A stretch of 64,000 bases of DNA from Paenibacillus durus ATCC 35681 (GTDB taxonomy: Bacteria > Bacillota > Bacilli > Paenibacillales > Paenibacillaceae), in the NCBI RefSeq assembly GCF_000993825.1, contig NZ_CP011114.1:1178001-1242000 (forward strand). Direction: 5' to 3'. The notes beneath the pieces are model-generated. The model was not told the DNA's origin and did no database searches. It was given only the letters and a program-made list of their open reading frames with translations. The translations under genes were made by a program, and so were the position numbers. Position 1 is the stretch's first letter. Every line of letters starts with the position of its first letter. Below, piece by piece: positions 16,695 through 25,495 of the stretch.

Positions 16695-18062
16695 TTATAA
16701 GCCGGCAAGGTAGCGGCAGTATTGGATCATCTGTTTGACGGATGGCCTGATCTTTGTTTCGTGCAGCGGAGTGTTGTCGTTCTTCGATGGTTTGGAATTG
16801 ACTTCCAGAAGCCAGATTCGGCCCGATTGATCCATTCCGAGATCGATGCCCAGTTCGCCAAAATGGGCGGGGATGTGGGCCTCAACTCCTTTGGCTATAG
16901 CCAGCGCCGCCCGGGGCAGCTGAAGATTCGCGCTTTCCTTGGCGCCGGGCGGGATAGTGCTTTTGCCAACCGCCTCGCGGACAGTACTGAGGCTGCCGCC
17001 CCGGGCCAGGTTCGAGACGAAGTGGTTGTTCCCGGCGGTGCGGGCGACAATCGAGGTGACATGCCATTTTCCAGCGCCGTTCTTTTGCACAAGCGCGCGG
17101 AAATCGACCGGCCTGCGTCCGATTTCCATCAGCGGCAGGCCCTGCTGGATCTGAAAGCGGGTGGTCTTCATCTTTGGGGCGATGGCTTGATACAATTTGG
17201 CAAGACTCGGATAGTTCTGCTTACGGGTGCCCAGCGGAGTCGTGGACAGCAGCCTGTAGCCGCCGCTTTCTTCACGGGAAATCCGCAGAATGCCTTTGCC
17301 GAGGCTGCCGCGGACCGGTTTGAGGAACACCACGGGATAATGCCCGCACATTTTCTTAAGGATCGCAAATCCGCTGAACGAGTGGGACTCCGGCAAGTAC
17401 CGCTGAAGGGTGGGGTCATGCCGCAGAGCTTCGAACACCTCGGTCTTGTCGAGAAATTTCTCATTGAAGAAATGGGTGCCGTACCGTGATTTTACTTCCG
17501 CCAAAAAATGCTGTACGCTAGGTTTATTCTCCGCTTTACGCGTCGTTAGCCTGTTATTGATGACGTCGGCGATGGGCAGCTTCGATCTTTTCCAGCCCTC
17601 GTCATACACCCAGCCTGAAATAGTAGAACCGGCGCCTTCCAGCGCTTCAGGCGTAAAGAAATAGACAAAAGCTCCTTGCGCACGGCAGGCGTTCGTCAAT
17701 TCACGGCAGAACAGGGTGATCGGACCGAACAGCCTCTCGGGATGCTCGGGATTCTCCCGGCTGACGAGCACACCGATCATCGGCCCGAGCCGGAGCAGCC
17801 GGCTTCCGGCAATGTAGGAGACGTTCAGAACATTCCGGGCCCTCCACCCGGTCTTTCGCGCCAAGCCTTCGCTGACGCGCAGGCTGTCGGATTTAGGGGC
17901 CGGAATGACAGTAACCTCTTGACGGAAAGAACCGAAGGCCAGATGGACCGGTCCGTGCGCGGGGATTTTTAGTTTTTTGATGAGCCGGTCGCCGAGCATA
18001 ACAGCGTTCTCCTGCAGAATGCCCGAGTGCACCGTATGGACCGGGATCTTTAGCTTTGACAT
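16695..18062 (-). CDS. YheC/YheD-family ATP-grasp protein, paralogue 1 (long form, first gene of array)
   Basis: A 455-residue long form with a 95-residue N-terminal domain (MSKLKIPVHTVHSG...) ending in RLGPMIGVLVS. The core shows VFLKPVRGSLGKGILRI, VDFRALVQKNGAGKW, VSNLARGGSLS and LEVNSKPSKND. I use ATG 18062, with AAGGAG 8 bases upstream; an ATG at 18125 has no ribosome binding site. It opens the five-gene minus-strand array and is divergent from yheA across 228 bases, the same neighbourhood as the yhe cluster in Bacillus. Confidence 0.9.
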   Translation of the reverse strand: MSKLKIPVHTVHSGILQENAVMLGDRLIKKLKIPAHGPVHLAFGSFRQEVTVIPAPKSDSLRVSEGLARKTGWRARNVLNVSYIAGSRLLRLGPMIGVLVSRENPEHPERLFGPITLFCRELTNACRAQGAFVYFFTPEALEGAGSTISGWVYDEGWKRSKLPIADVINNRLTTRKAENKPSVQHFLAEVKSRYGTHFFNEKFLDKTEVFEALRHDPTLQRYLPESHSFSGFAILKKMCGHYPVVFLKPVRGSLGKGILRISREESGGYRLLSTTPLGTRKQNYPSLAKLYQAIAPKMKTTRFQIQQGLPLMEIGRRPVDFRALVQKNGAGKWHVTSIVARTAGNNHFVSNLARGGSLSTVREAVGKSTIPPGAKESANLQLPRAALAIAKGVEAHIPAHFGELGIDLGMDQSGRIWLLEVNSKPSKNDNTPLHETKIRPSVKQMIQYCRYLAGL

Positions 18063-18290
18063 CGTGGATCTCCTTCCGGTAGCAGCGTGATGCGGGCTGT
18101 TTGACAGCTGAGGTCTACATATCATTCATCATATGGAGTCATACGCCCCTTGGTGATTGCCGCATCGTCCGAGAGTCCCCTTATTCACAAGGCAGGCATA
18201 GATTTAAGGCGCGAAGCGAAAGGCTTTCGAAGCCGGTTTTGCGAAGATACATGGGAGGTTATGCTGACACAACTTTTAGGAGGGAAAGCC

Positions 18291-18635
18291 ATGAACATCT
18301 ATGATAAGGCGCATGAATTGGCGCGGGCAATCAAGGAGAGCAGCGAGGTGGCGGACATTACCGCCGCGCTTAAACTGGTGGAGGCCGACCCGGAGAGCAG
18401 CAGGATGTTGAACCATTTTCGCAGCAGCCAGCAGGAGCTTCAAGAGCGGATGATGGCCGGGGAAATGCCGGCTCCGGAAGAGATGGAGAAGATGGAGAAG
18501 CTGTTCGAGGTGCTGAACCTGAACCTTGGCATCCGCCGTCTGTTCGAAGCGGAACGCCGCCTAAGCGTCGTCATCGAGGACGTGAACAAGATTATTTCCG
18601 GAAGCCTGGAGCATTTGTACGGAGCGGACGTCTAG
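18291..18635 (+). CDS. yheA: YlbF-family protein YheA
   Basis: A 115-residue, all-helical protein of the YlbF/YmcA/YheA family. It begins MNIYDKAHELARAIKES and contains FRSSQQELQERMMAGE and FEAERRLSVVIEDVNKII, which match YheA in pattern. The start is ATG 18291 after TAGGAGGGA; the frame stays open upstream to 18150, but no RBS is seen there. In Bacillus YheA lies in the same cluster as yheC/yheD. YlbF and YmcA act with YaaT in RNA processing; the role of YheA is not known. Confidence 0.88.
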   Translation: MNIYDKAHELARAIKESSEVADITAALKLVEADPESSRMLNHFRSSQQELQERMMAGEMPAPEEMEKMEKLFEVLNLNLGIRRLFEAERRLSVVIEDVNKIISGSLEHLYGADV

Positions 18636-18760
18636 GGCGTCTATTGGGAAAATGGCGGCGGACTTCCGAATTGCGGCATTTTGCTACGACTTGTCTCATA
18701 ATCTGGACGGTGCGCTCATAGAGTAGAGTATAGATTCTTTACGAAGGAGCTGTCTAAGAA

Positions 18761-19042
18761 ATGAGAAAAAGAAACAAGTTCAAGCATGTGCTCTACCTGA
18801 TCCTGGCGCTGGTCATGCTGCTGTATGCGCTGCCGAGATTGTCGCCGGACGGGCCGGCGCCGGTGTTCGTGTTTGGGGCGTTGTGGGTCGCTTTTGCCCT
18901 GCTCGTGATTGCCGCCCATCTGCATTTTATTATCGGGGTGGACGAGGAGAAGGCGAAGCGTCTGGAAACGGTGCGCAAGGCGAAGCTTGAGATGTGGCAG
19001 GGAAAATGGGACGAAGAAGGCAGAGCGGCCCAAAGACTATAG
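18761..19042 (+). CDS. Small two-helix membrane protein, unknown function
   Basis: I do not recognise a named family. The 93-residue product has a basic N-terminus (MRKRNKFK), two hydrophobic segments (about residues 9-27 and 35-60) joined by a short Pro/Gly-rich turn, and a charged cytoplasmic-type tail (about 63-93) likely to be helical. GAAGGAG lies 11 bases before the ATG. It sits between yheA and ytoI and has its own terminator. Confidence 0.75.
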   Translation: MRKRNKFKHVLYLILALVMLLYALPRLSPDGPAPVFVFGALWVAFALLVIAAHLHFIIGVDEEKAKRLETVRKAKLEMWQGKWDEEGRAAQRL

Positions 19043-19052
19043 CCCTTTAGGC

Positions 19053-19090
19053 GCACGGCCTGTCCGGTAATGATCCGGCGGGCCGTTTTG
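19053..19090 (+). terminator. Terminator after the small membrane protein gene
   Basis: ACGGCCTGTCCGG pairs with CCGGCGGGCCGT, followed by TTTTG. Confidence 0.75.
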
Positions 19091-19132
19091 AGTTGATCCG
19101 AAGCCGCAGGCGGCAAGAGACTCACGAATCAT

Positions 19133-19162
19133 TTGACGTTCGCACCCGATTGCGACTACAAT
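19133..19162 (+). promoter_or_regulatory. Sigma-A promoter of ytoI
   Basis: TTGACG, an 18-base spacer and TACAAT, about 44 bases before the TTG start. Confidence 0.75.
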
Positions 19163-19205
19163 ACAGATACAGTGTAGTACAGTTTTGGGGTCGGGGGTGT
19201 AACAG

Positions 19206-20540
19206 TTGGAAAATCAAGGCGATGCAGTCACAAAGCACGAACAATTGCTGCAGCATATTGAAAACTTAAAGGTGGGCGCTAAAATATCGGTTCGCAAGCT
19301 GGCGAGGGAAATGGCTGTCAGCGAGGGAACGGCTTACCGGGCGGTTAAGGAAGCGGAGAACTTGGGGATTGTCATTACCAAGGAGCGTATTGGAACCGTC
19401 CGGGTGGAGAAGAAGCCCCGGGGCATCTCAGAACAGCTTACGTTCGGCGATGTGGTTGACATTGTCGAGGGACATGTGCTCGGAGGCGCGAACGGACTGG
19501 ACAAGCCTCTGCATAAATATGTAATCGGCGCAATGAAGATCGACGCCATGATCCGCTATATTGACGCGGACAGCCTGCTGATCGTCGGCAACCGCGACGA
19601 TGTGCATTCGCTCGCGCTGGAGCAGGGCGCGGGGGTGCTTGTTACCGGCGGCTTCGGGACGAGCCGCGAGGTGAAGGAATTGGCGGACAAGCTAGATCTT
19701 CCGGTAATCTCTTCGCGCCACGATACCTTTACCGTGGCTTATATGATCAACCGCGCGATTTTTGATAGATTGATCAAGAAAAAGATTATGCTTGTCGAGG
19801 ATATTGTCGACCGCAAGCCGCGAATCAACACGCTCAAGATATCCAGCACAGCCGGTGAGCTGCTCCGTCTCTCCAAAGAGAGCGGGGAACAGCGGTTTCC
19901 CGTCACGGATGAATGGAACCGCGTCATCGGGATTATCGGCCGCCGAGATGTGGAGGATGTTCCGGAGGACCAGACCATCGAGAAGGTGATGGTCCGCGGT
20001 CCGATTACGGCGGGCCTGCAGACATCGCTGGCCTCGGCGGCCCAAATCATGATGTGGGAGGGCATTGATTTCCTGCCCATTATTGACCGCAACCGCAAGC
20101 TGGTCGGCTCGCTTACCCGCAAAGAAGTGCTCCGGAGCCTGAGGGATGTGCGCAATCAGCCGCAGCTCGGGGAGACCTTCGACCATCTCATTTGGAACGG
20201 GTTTGCCGAGGAGCGCAGCGAGGAGGGCAAGCTGTTCTTTCATGGCTTTATTACCCCGCAGATGGCGACGGATTTAGGCACGATATCCGAAGGGGTTATT
20301 TCCACGCTGATGATGCATTCCGCATTCAAGGCGGCCAAGGATATAACCGGCAGCGATCATGTGCTCGACAATATGTCCACCTATTTTGTGCGGCCGGTCC
20401 AGATTGAGGACTCCGTTATCGTGACGCCAAGGCTGCTCGAGAGCAGCCGCCGGACCTGCAAGCTGGAAATCGAGATCACCCACCACGACACTCTGGTCGC
20501 CAAATCCGTTCTGATGCTGCAATCGATCGATCATGGATAG
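19206..20540 (+). CDS. ytoI: YtoI: HTH-DRTGG-CBS-hotdog domain protein
   Basis: A 444-residue multidomain protein. Residues 10-65 are a GntR-like winged helix (KISVRKLAREMAVSEGTAYRA). Then comes a DRTGG domain with LLIVGNRDDVH and GVLVTGGFG, a CBS pair (about 195-315; RFPVTDEWNRVIGIIGRRD and DFLPIIDRNRKLVGSLTRKE), and a C-terminal thioesterase-like hotdog domain (about 330-440). The order matches Bacillus YtoI. CBS domains suggest control by an adenine nucleotide. The start is TTG 19206 after GGGGGTG. Function unknown; probably a ligand-responsive regulator. Confidence 0.92.
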   Translation: MENQGDAVTKHEQLLQHIENLKVGAKISVRKLAREMAVSEGTAYRAVKEAENLGIVITKERIGTVRVEKKPRGISEQLTFGDVVDIVEGHVLGGANGLDKPLHKYVIGAMKIDAMIRYIDADSLLIVGNRDDVHSLALEQGAGVLVTGGFGTSREVKELADKLDLPVISSRHDTFTVAYMINRAIFDRLIKKKIMLVEDIVDRKPRINTLKISSTAGELLRLSKESGEQRFPVTDEWNRVIGIIGRRDVEDVPEDQTIEKVMVRGPITAGLQTSLASAAQIMMWEGIDFLPIIDRNRKLVGSLTRKEVLRSLRDVRNQPQLGETFDHLIWNGFAEERSEEGKLFFHGFITPQMATDLGTISEGVISTLMMHSAFKAAKDITGSDHVLDNMSTYFVRPVQIEDSVIVTPRLLESSRRTCKLEIEITHHDTLVAKSVLMLQSIDHG

Positions 20541-20577
20541 CCCTGCTGCGGAATTCCTCCGCCGGACCGGGACATTT

Positions 20578-20614
20578 AAGGACTTCGTCTTACTTAAGAC
20601 GGAGTCCTTTTTTT
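20578..20614 (+). terminator. Strong terminator after ytoI
   Basis: AAGGACTTCGTCTTA pairs with TAAGACGGAGTCCTT, followed by seven T residues. Confidence 0.92.
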
Positions 20615-20672
20615 GAAATATAAGACTTGATAAGCTTCGCGCCTATCGTTTGGCCTTATATTTCTGCGAATC
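20615..20672. repeat. Dispersed intergenic repeat, copy C (left half)
   Basis: GAAATATAAG, then GATAAGCTTCGCGCCTATC, then GGCCTTATATTTCTGCGA. This is the nested-stem half of the element, closely matching 3195-3255. The GAGAAACG and CAGCCGTTTC half is absent. It directly follows the ytoI terminator. Confidence 0.7.
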
Positions 20673-20931
20673 CTTCCACAACCCTCCAAAGGATTAGTAG
20701 CAAGGTGTCTCTTGGGAGGATACCGTTGCTCCGAAAGTTGTCATTTTCTGCATTATTATTGCCAACGTAAGAAAGTTTATCTTAGAATTGGAACAAGCTA
20801 AAACGGTTTTCAGAAATTTTCCGATCAGCTTTCCCTTCTCCATGAGAACAACCTATTCGTTGCCGATTTCGGTTATCCGAAAACGTAAGATATGGAACGG
20901 CCCATATTTAATTAACGGAAGGGATGAAGAA
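20673..20931. other. Intergenic region ahead of the glycan cassette, no gene seen
   Basis: It is AT-rich and has no supported ORF. The only local structure noticed is TTTCGG-TTAT-CCGAAA near 20867-20882. A weak promoter-like pair (TTGCCA, 17 bases, TTAGAA) lies near 20760-20790. The frame of the next gene stays open through part of this stretch without a ribosome binding site. Confidence 0.4.
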
Positions 20932-22092
20932 ATGAAAAGAATCATGATTCACGCTTACACGAAGTTAAATTTGGGCGATGATCTCTTTATCAAGGTGCTC
21001 TGCGAGAGATATCCGGATACCCGCTTTATTCTACCCGCCCGGAAGGAGTACAAGCAGTGCCTGGCCTCGCTGCCCAACCTTTCCGTGTACCCGATTGAAT
21101 CGGTTTGGGTTCGCGGTGTCCGAAAGCTTTTGAAGAAATTGGATGATGTTGATCTTCAAAAAATCCTTCTGAAGAGGCTTGCCGGACGCTGTGACGGAGT
21201 CGTCCAGGTTGGCGGTTCCATGTATATGCAGGGGGAAAGCTGGAAAAGAGATTACTCATGGAAGCTGGATGTTTTTGATACGAAAAAACCGTTTTACGTC
21301 CTTGGTGCCAATTTTGGCCCCTATAAGGATGACCTGTTCTACGAAAAGTACAGAGAGCTGTTCTCCACATATACCGATATCTGCTTCCGGGACCAATACT
21401 CTCACGAACTGTATAAGGATCTGGGCAATGTGAGACTGGCGCCGGATATTATCTTTCAGCATCCGCAAGAGGCTCATCCGGAGAGCGGGAAGCATATCGT
21501 CATTTCCGTCATCAAACCCTCGGCCCGCGATAGCCTTAAAGATCTGGACTCAATGTACTACAACAAAATCAAAGATATCGCCGTTGCCTTTATTCAGGAA
21601 GGGCATGAGGTGAAGCTAATGTCTTTTTGCAAACATGAAGGGGACGAGGACGCGGCGAGCGCCATCCTTTCCTTAATTCCGCAGCCTTATGCGGATCACG
21701 CTTCCCTGTATTTTTACAAGACGAATCTGGAAGAAGCCATTGGCATATTAGCCTCCTCCAGTATGATTATCGCGACACGTTTCCATGCCATGATTCTCGG
21801 CTGGGTATTCGGCAAACCGGTGTTTCCAGTCGCCTACAGCGATAAGACCATCAATGTCATGAACGACGCCCATTTTACGGGAGCCTATGCCGATCTCAAA
21901 ACAATGGAATCGCTGGAGCCTGAATCGGTCGTCCGCAGCTTTGACACGAACCGGCTGAATGTTTCCGTTCTCGCCAGACAGGCAGAGAAGCATTTTGAAA
22001 AGTTGGATCACTATTTGGGGAAAAGCAAAAATGCGGAAGAAGCGGCGGCTATTACCCCAGCCGTTTTCGCAAGGAGGGGCCATGAAAGCTAA
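20932..22092 (+). CDS. Polysaccharide pyruvyl transferase family protein
   Basis: Members of this family (such as CsaB) add ketal-linked pyruvate to cell-wall glycans, an anchor for S-layer proteins. The 386-residue product starts MKRIMIHAYTKLNLGDD, the usual N-terminal G-D-D motif. It carries VQVGGSMYMQ, LGANFGPYKDD and the C-terminal IATRFHAMILGWVFGKPVF block with the catalytic-type His. The start is ATG 20932, with GAAGGG upstream. It is first in a three-gene cassette and overlaps the flippase gene by 11 bases. Confidence 0.87.
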   Translation: MKRIMIHAYTKLNLGDDLFIKVLCERYPDTRFILPARKEYKQCLASLPNLSVYPIESVWVRGVRKLLKKLDDVDLQKILLKRLAGRCDGVVQVGGSMYMQGESWKRDYSWKLDVFDTKKPFYVLGANFGPYKDDLFYEKYRELFSTYTDICFRDQYSHELYKDLGNVRLAPDIIFQHPQEAHPESGKHIVISVIKPSARDSLKDLDSMYYNKIKDIAVAFIQEGHEVKLMSFCKHEGDEDAASAILSLIPQPYADHASLYFYKTNLEEAIGILASSSMIIATRFHAMILGWVFGKPVFPVAYSDKTINVMNDAHFTGAYADLKTMESLEPESVVRSFDTNRLNVSVLARQAEKHFEKLDHYLGKSKNAEEAAAITPAVFARRGHES

Positions 22093-23623
22093 ACGGAGCA
22101 TTCTTAACCTCGTCTTCGGCTTGGGCAGCCAGCTGATCACCATCGTGCTGAGCATCTTCATTCCCCGGCTGATTATGATCAATTACGGGTCGGAGGCTAA
22201 CGGTCTTGTGTCATCCGTCGTCCAGATCATTGCCTACCTGGCACTGCTGGAAGCGGGAGTAGGCGCGGCTTCGCTTCAGGCGCTGTACAAGCCGATCGCG
22301 CAGAACAACCGGGAAAGCGTCAATTCCATCCTGTCCGCCACCGCGATGTATTACAAAAAAACGGGCTTTTACTATCTGCTCTCCGTCATCGCCATTGCGG
22401 CGATTTATCCGTTCGCAGTGAAGTCGGAGCTAGGCATGTGGCAGGTCATGGGCATTGTCCTGTTCAACGGCCTCGGCGGCGCCATCAATTATTACTATCA
22501 GGGAAAATTCAGGGTGTACCTGCAGGCTGAAGGCAAAAGCTATGTGGATACCTCCGTCGTCACGATCGGGAATATCATCAACAACCTGGTGCGAATTGTG
22601 CTGCTGCTGCAAAGCGTGGATATCGTGCTCGTGCAGGCCTCCTATTTTGCCGTGACGCTGCTTCAGATGGTTGCCTTCCATATCTACAAGAACCGGCATT
22701 ATAAATGGCTGGATTTTAATAAGGAGCCCGATCTTGCGGCCATTAACCAGAAAAATTTCGTGCTCGTCCATGAGCTGTCCTATATGATATTCCGGAACAC
22801 CGATGTGCTGGTGCTGACCTTTTTCACCAATCTGAAAATCGTCAGCGTATACGTGATGTACAACATGATCTTTACCATCATCGACAATATCGTCAATACG
22901 GTCAATACGAGCGTCCGGTTCGCTCTGGGACACAGCTATCATGAGGGCCGGGCGAAATTCATCAAGCTGTACGACGCGTACGAGCTGTATTTCATGGCCT
23001 TTGTCTTTTCGCTGATGACCGTCGCTTATATTCTGATTCTGCCGTTTATCACTCTATACACATCCGGCGTCAACGACGTCGATTATGTGCTCTACTGGAT
23101 CCCGGTCCTGTTCGTGGTACAAAAGCTGCTGATCAACGCGCGTTCATCCGCGAACAATGTCATCAATATCGCCGGACATTTCAAAAATACGCTGACCCGT
23201 ACGCTGCTCGAATCCGGGATCAATCTGGCCGCTTCGCTGATTCTGGTGCAGTTCCTGGGCATTTACGGCGTGCTGCTGGGTACGGTGGCCGCGCTGCTGT
23301 ACCGCTCCACGGATATTATTTTGTATGCCAACCGGAGGCTGCTGGAGCGAAGCCCCTGGATTACGTTCCGCAGATGGCTTACGAATATCGCCGTATTTAT
23401 AGGAATCATTTATCTGAACAATCTTGTAGGCTATTCATTCGACTCCTATCTTTCGGTTATTTTGGGGGCCTTCGTGCTTGGAATCATCATTTTACCGGTC
23501 TATATCGCCGTGGCGTCCATTCTGGAACGCGAGGTATTTATGCATAGTCTCAGCCTGTTTAGAGGTCTCGGTGTAAAAATGAGGGCCAAGTTCGTTCCCG
23601 GGAAAGTCAAGGTTAGCGGCTGA
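22082..23623 (+). CDS. Polysaccharide flippase (Wzx-like, MATE/MOP superfamily)
   Basis: A membrane protein of 513 residues with about 12-14 hydrophobic segments, beginning MKAKRSILNLVFGLGSQ with IFIPRLIMINYGSEANGLVSS, typical of oligosaccharide exporters. The start is ATG 22082 after AAGGAGGGG, overlapping the end of the pyruvyl transferase gene, so translation is likely coupled. It should flip a lipid-linked oligosaccharide across the membrane. The glycan is not identifiable. No polymerase gene is next to it. Confidence 0.88.
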   Translation: MKAKRSILNLVFGLGSQLITIVLSIFIPRLIMINYGSEANGLVSSVVQIIAYLALLEAGVGAASLQALYKPIAQNNRESVNSILSATAMYYKKTGFYYLLSVIAIAAIYPFAVKSELGMWQVMGIVLFNGLGGAINYYYQGKFRVYLQAEGKSYVDTSVVTIGNIINNLVRIVLLLQSVDIVLVQASYFAVTLLQMVAFHIYKNRHYKWLDFNKEPDLAAINQKNFVLVHELSYMIFRNTDVLVLTFFTNLKIVSVYVMYNMIFTIIDNIVNTVNTSVRFALGHSYHEGRAKFIKLYDAYELYFMAFVFSLMTVAYILILPFITLYTSGVNDVDYVLYWIPVLFVVQKLLINARSSANNVINIAGHFKNTLTRTLLESGINLAASLILVQFLGIYGVLLGTVAALLYRSTDIILYANRRLLERSPWITFRRWLTNIAVFIGIIYLNNLVGYSFDSYLSVILGAFVLGIIILPVYIAVASILEREVFMHSLSLFRGLGVKMRAKFVPGKVKVSG

Positions 23624-23675
23624 CACTCGGAAAAGAGAATATAGCGGCATTTCAAGTGCGACTGGAGGGATGGAA

Positions 23676-24962
23676 ATGGAACAAGAAGAATACATGAGGC
23701 AGGCCAGCCGCAGGTTAATGGACCGGGTGAGTCTGAAGCTTGAGGGAGGTCCGGTTGCGGAAGAGGACTTGCTTGAGAAATGCGCGGCCTATATTCAGCA
23801 GGAGCAGCCGGAAGCGAGGGAAGCCTTGACGTCGCTGTCGCAGGTTATCGCCCGCCAGGCTGCGGGTAAGGATGCCTTGGAGGTTCTGCGATTCTACCTG
23901 GACAGCCAGTTCGGACTCGGCGATTCGAAAGAAGCCGTCCTGCTGGAGACCAAGCTCGCGGCATTAAGGGACCGCTCGAAGAGCGAAGCCCAGTCCGGCG
24001 TGGTTCCCAAAATCAGCGTCATCATTACAACGTATAACCGCAAGGATTTTCTGCGCCAGGCGGTGGAAAGCATACTGGCCCAGGATTATCCGAACAAAGA
24101 GATCGTCGTGATTGACGACGCCTCGACGGACGGCACTGAGGTTCTGATGAAGGAGCACTTCGGAGACGAGCCGCGTGTTATTTACATGCGGAATGAGACT
24201 AACCGGGGCCCGGGAGCGAACCGGCTTGCGGCATTCACCGCGCACGGGGACGGAGAATACGTTCTCTTCCTGGACGACGACGATTACTTGATCGACAGCG
24301 GATATTTCAGCAGGGCTGCGGCCTTTCACGAAAGCCGTCCCGGTCTTTCCTTCGTCGCCGCCAACGTCTTTCTGGAATATTCCGCCTCGCAGCGGCTGAA
24401 GCTTCAGGAAATCGGGCTGTCCGAGGTGACCGACCGGCGAACTTATTTTCTGAATTTCGAACGTCCGGGCTATGGGAAGCCGGCTTCTACGCTCACCACC
24501 CTCTTTAGACGCGAAGCTCTGATTAATATGGATATTCTGCAAATGAATATGGTGAACGACGCGTCCATCTATCTTCGCTCCCTGCTGGTCGGCGACGCGG
24601 GATTCATTGATGCGGTAGTGGGCGTGTACCGGATTCACGGCAATAACATTACGTTCAATCTATCCCGGGATTTTCTGGTGCGGAATCTGGAAGAGAAGCG
24701 CAGCATCCGCAACCTGGCGATCGAGCGGTACAGCTATCAGAAGAACGAGATGAACCGCTGGTTCAACAATACCGCTTACGATACGATCGTGTATTACCTA
24801 TGGAACTCGGCTAAAACGAAAGATGACTTTATGTACATGTACCAATGGATACGCAGCAACTGCCCGGATATCTACGGCAAAATAAAGCAGGAGTTCCGCG
24901 TGCGGCTGATTAAAAAGCAGATTCTGCAGGTTCCCTTTATCCGAAAGCTGATTCGCCGGTAA
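23676..24962 (+). CDS. Family 2 glycosyltransferase with helical N-terminal extension
   Basis: This 428-residue protein has a helical, acidic N-terminal region of about 110 residues, then a GT-A glycosyltransferase domain: ISVIITTYNRKDFLRQAVES, VVIDDASTDGTE and VLFLDDDDYL (the DXD metal motif). Its C-terminal 130 residues are helical. Of two nearby ATGs I use 23676, because 23670 lies against the GGAGGG. It completes the cassette with the flippase and pyruvyl transferase and is followed by a two-way terminator. Donor and acceptor sugars are unknown. Confidence 0.87.
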   Translation: MEQEEYMRQASRRLMDRVSLKLEGGPVAEEDLLEKCAAYIQQEQPEAREALTSLSQVIARQAAGKDALEVLRFYLDSQFGLGDSKEAVLLETKLAALRDRSKSEAQSGVVPKISVIITTYNRKDFLRQAVESILAQDYPNKEIVVIDDASTDGTEVLMKEHFGDEPRVIYMRNETNRGPGANRLAAFTAHGDGEYVLFLDDDDYLIDSGYFSRAAAFHESRPGLSFVAANVFLEYSASQRLKLQEIGLSEVTDRRTYFLNFERPGYGKPASTLTTLFRREALINMDILQMNMVNDASIYLRSLLVGDAGFIDAVVGVYRIHGNNITFNLSRDFLVRNLEEKRSIRNLAIERYSYQKNEMNRWFNNTAYDTIVYYLWNSAKTKDDFMYMYQWIRSNCPDIYGKIKQEFRVRLIKKQILQVPFIRKLIRR

Positions 24963-24981
24963 CGGAGGAGTAGGGGGAAAT

Positions 24982-25019
24982 AAACAGCCTTCCCGTCCCG
25001 AAAGGGAGGAAGGCTGTTT
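24982..25019. terminator. Bidirectional terminator between the glycan cassette and ytpI
   Basis: AAACAGCCTTCC and GGAAGGCTGTTT form a long stem with a further GTCCC/GGGA core. A and T runs on the two flanks let it serve both converging genes. Confidence 0.85.
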
Positions 25020-25061
25020 GAGCGTCTTCAAAGCCGGGTACGCCGCTTCAGCATGACCGCC

Positions 25062-25373
25062 TCACCGCTGCGGCCGGGACTTGCCCAGACCGCTGTAATA
25101 GCCGTAGCTGCGCAGTCCGGAAAAGACGTTGAAGGCGCCGAGCACAAGAAACACCGCTTCGACAATGACGCTGACGGTGGAACCCCGAAACAGAAACATC
25201 GACATGAGCGCAAGCAGTACGAGCATCGAACCAAGCAAAATATTCATGACCGCCCGCTTCAGTCCCCGTTCTTCGGAGCTTGCGGCGCGGCGGGAAGCGG
25301 CGCTGAAATAAGCGGCGCCAAGAACGGAGAGGGTCAGCAGGAGAAACAGCAGATATTTGATAAACAGAATCAT
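25062..25373 (-). CDS. ytpI: YtpI family membrane protein
   Basis: A 103-residue protein with three hydrophobic segments (about 2-22, 40-60 and 62-85) and a basic end. The start is ATG 25373, with AAGGAGG 7 bases upstream; the frame remains open further without a ribosome binding site. Position and size match YtpI, which in Bacillus lies between ytoI and the ytrH/ytrI genes. Here a glycan cassette separates it from ytoI, and no nrnA (ytqI) is found on its other side. Function unknown. Confidence 0.75.
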   Translation of the reverse strand: MILFIKYLLFLLLTLSVLGAAYFSAASRRAASSEERGLKRAVMNILLGSMLVLLALMSMFLFRGSTVSVIVEAVFLVLGAFNVFSGLRSYGYYSGLGKSRPQR

Positions 25374-25451
25374 GGACGCCTCCTTGCACTCTTCGTCTGC
25401 CGCCGGTATGCAGCTGCCTGAAAGACGGCGGTGAAGCGGTTTCTTAAGTTT

Positions 25452-25460
25452 ATTGTAGCA
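25452..25460 (-). promoter_or_regulatory. Extended -10 promoter for ytpI
   Basis: On the minus strand TGCTACAAT (TGnTACAAT) lies about 80 bases before the ytpI start. No clear -35 is seen. Confidence 0.4.
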
Positions 25461-25495
25461 CGGTTTTAGGGGCCTGCCCATTCGGTTTTCGAAGA

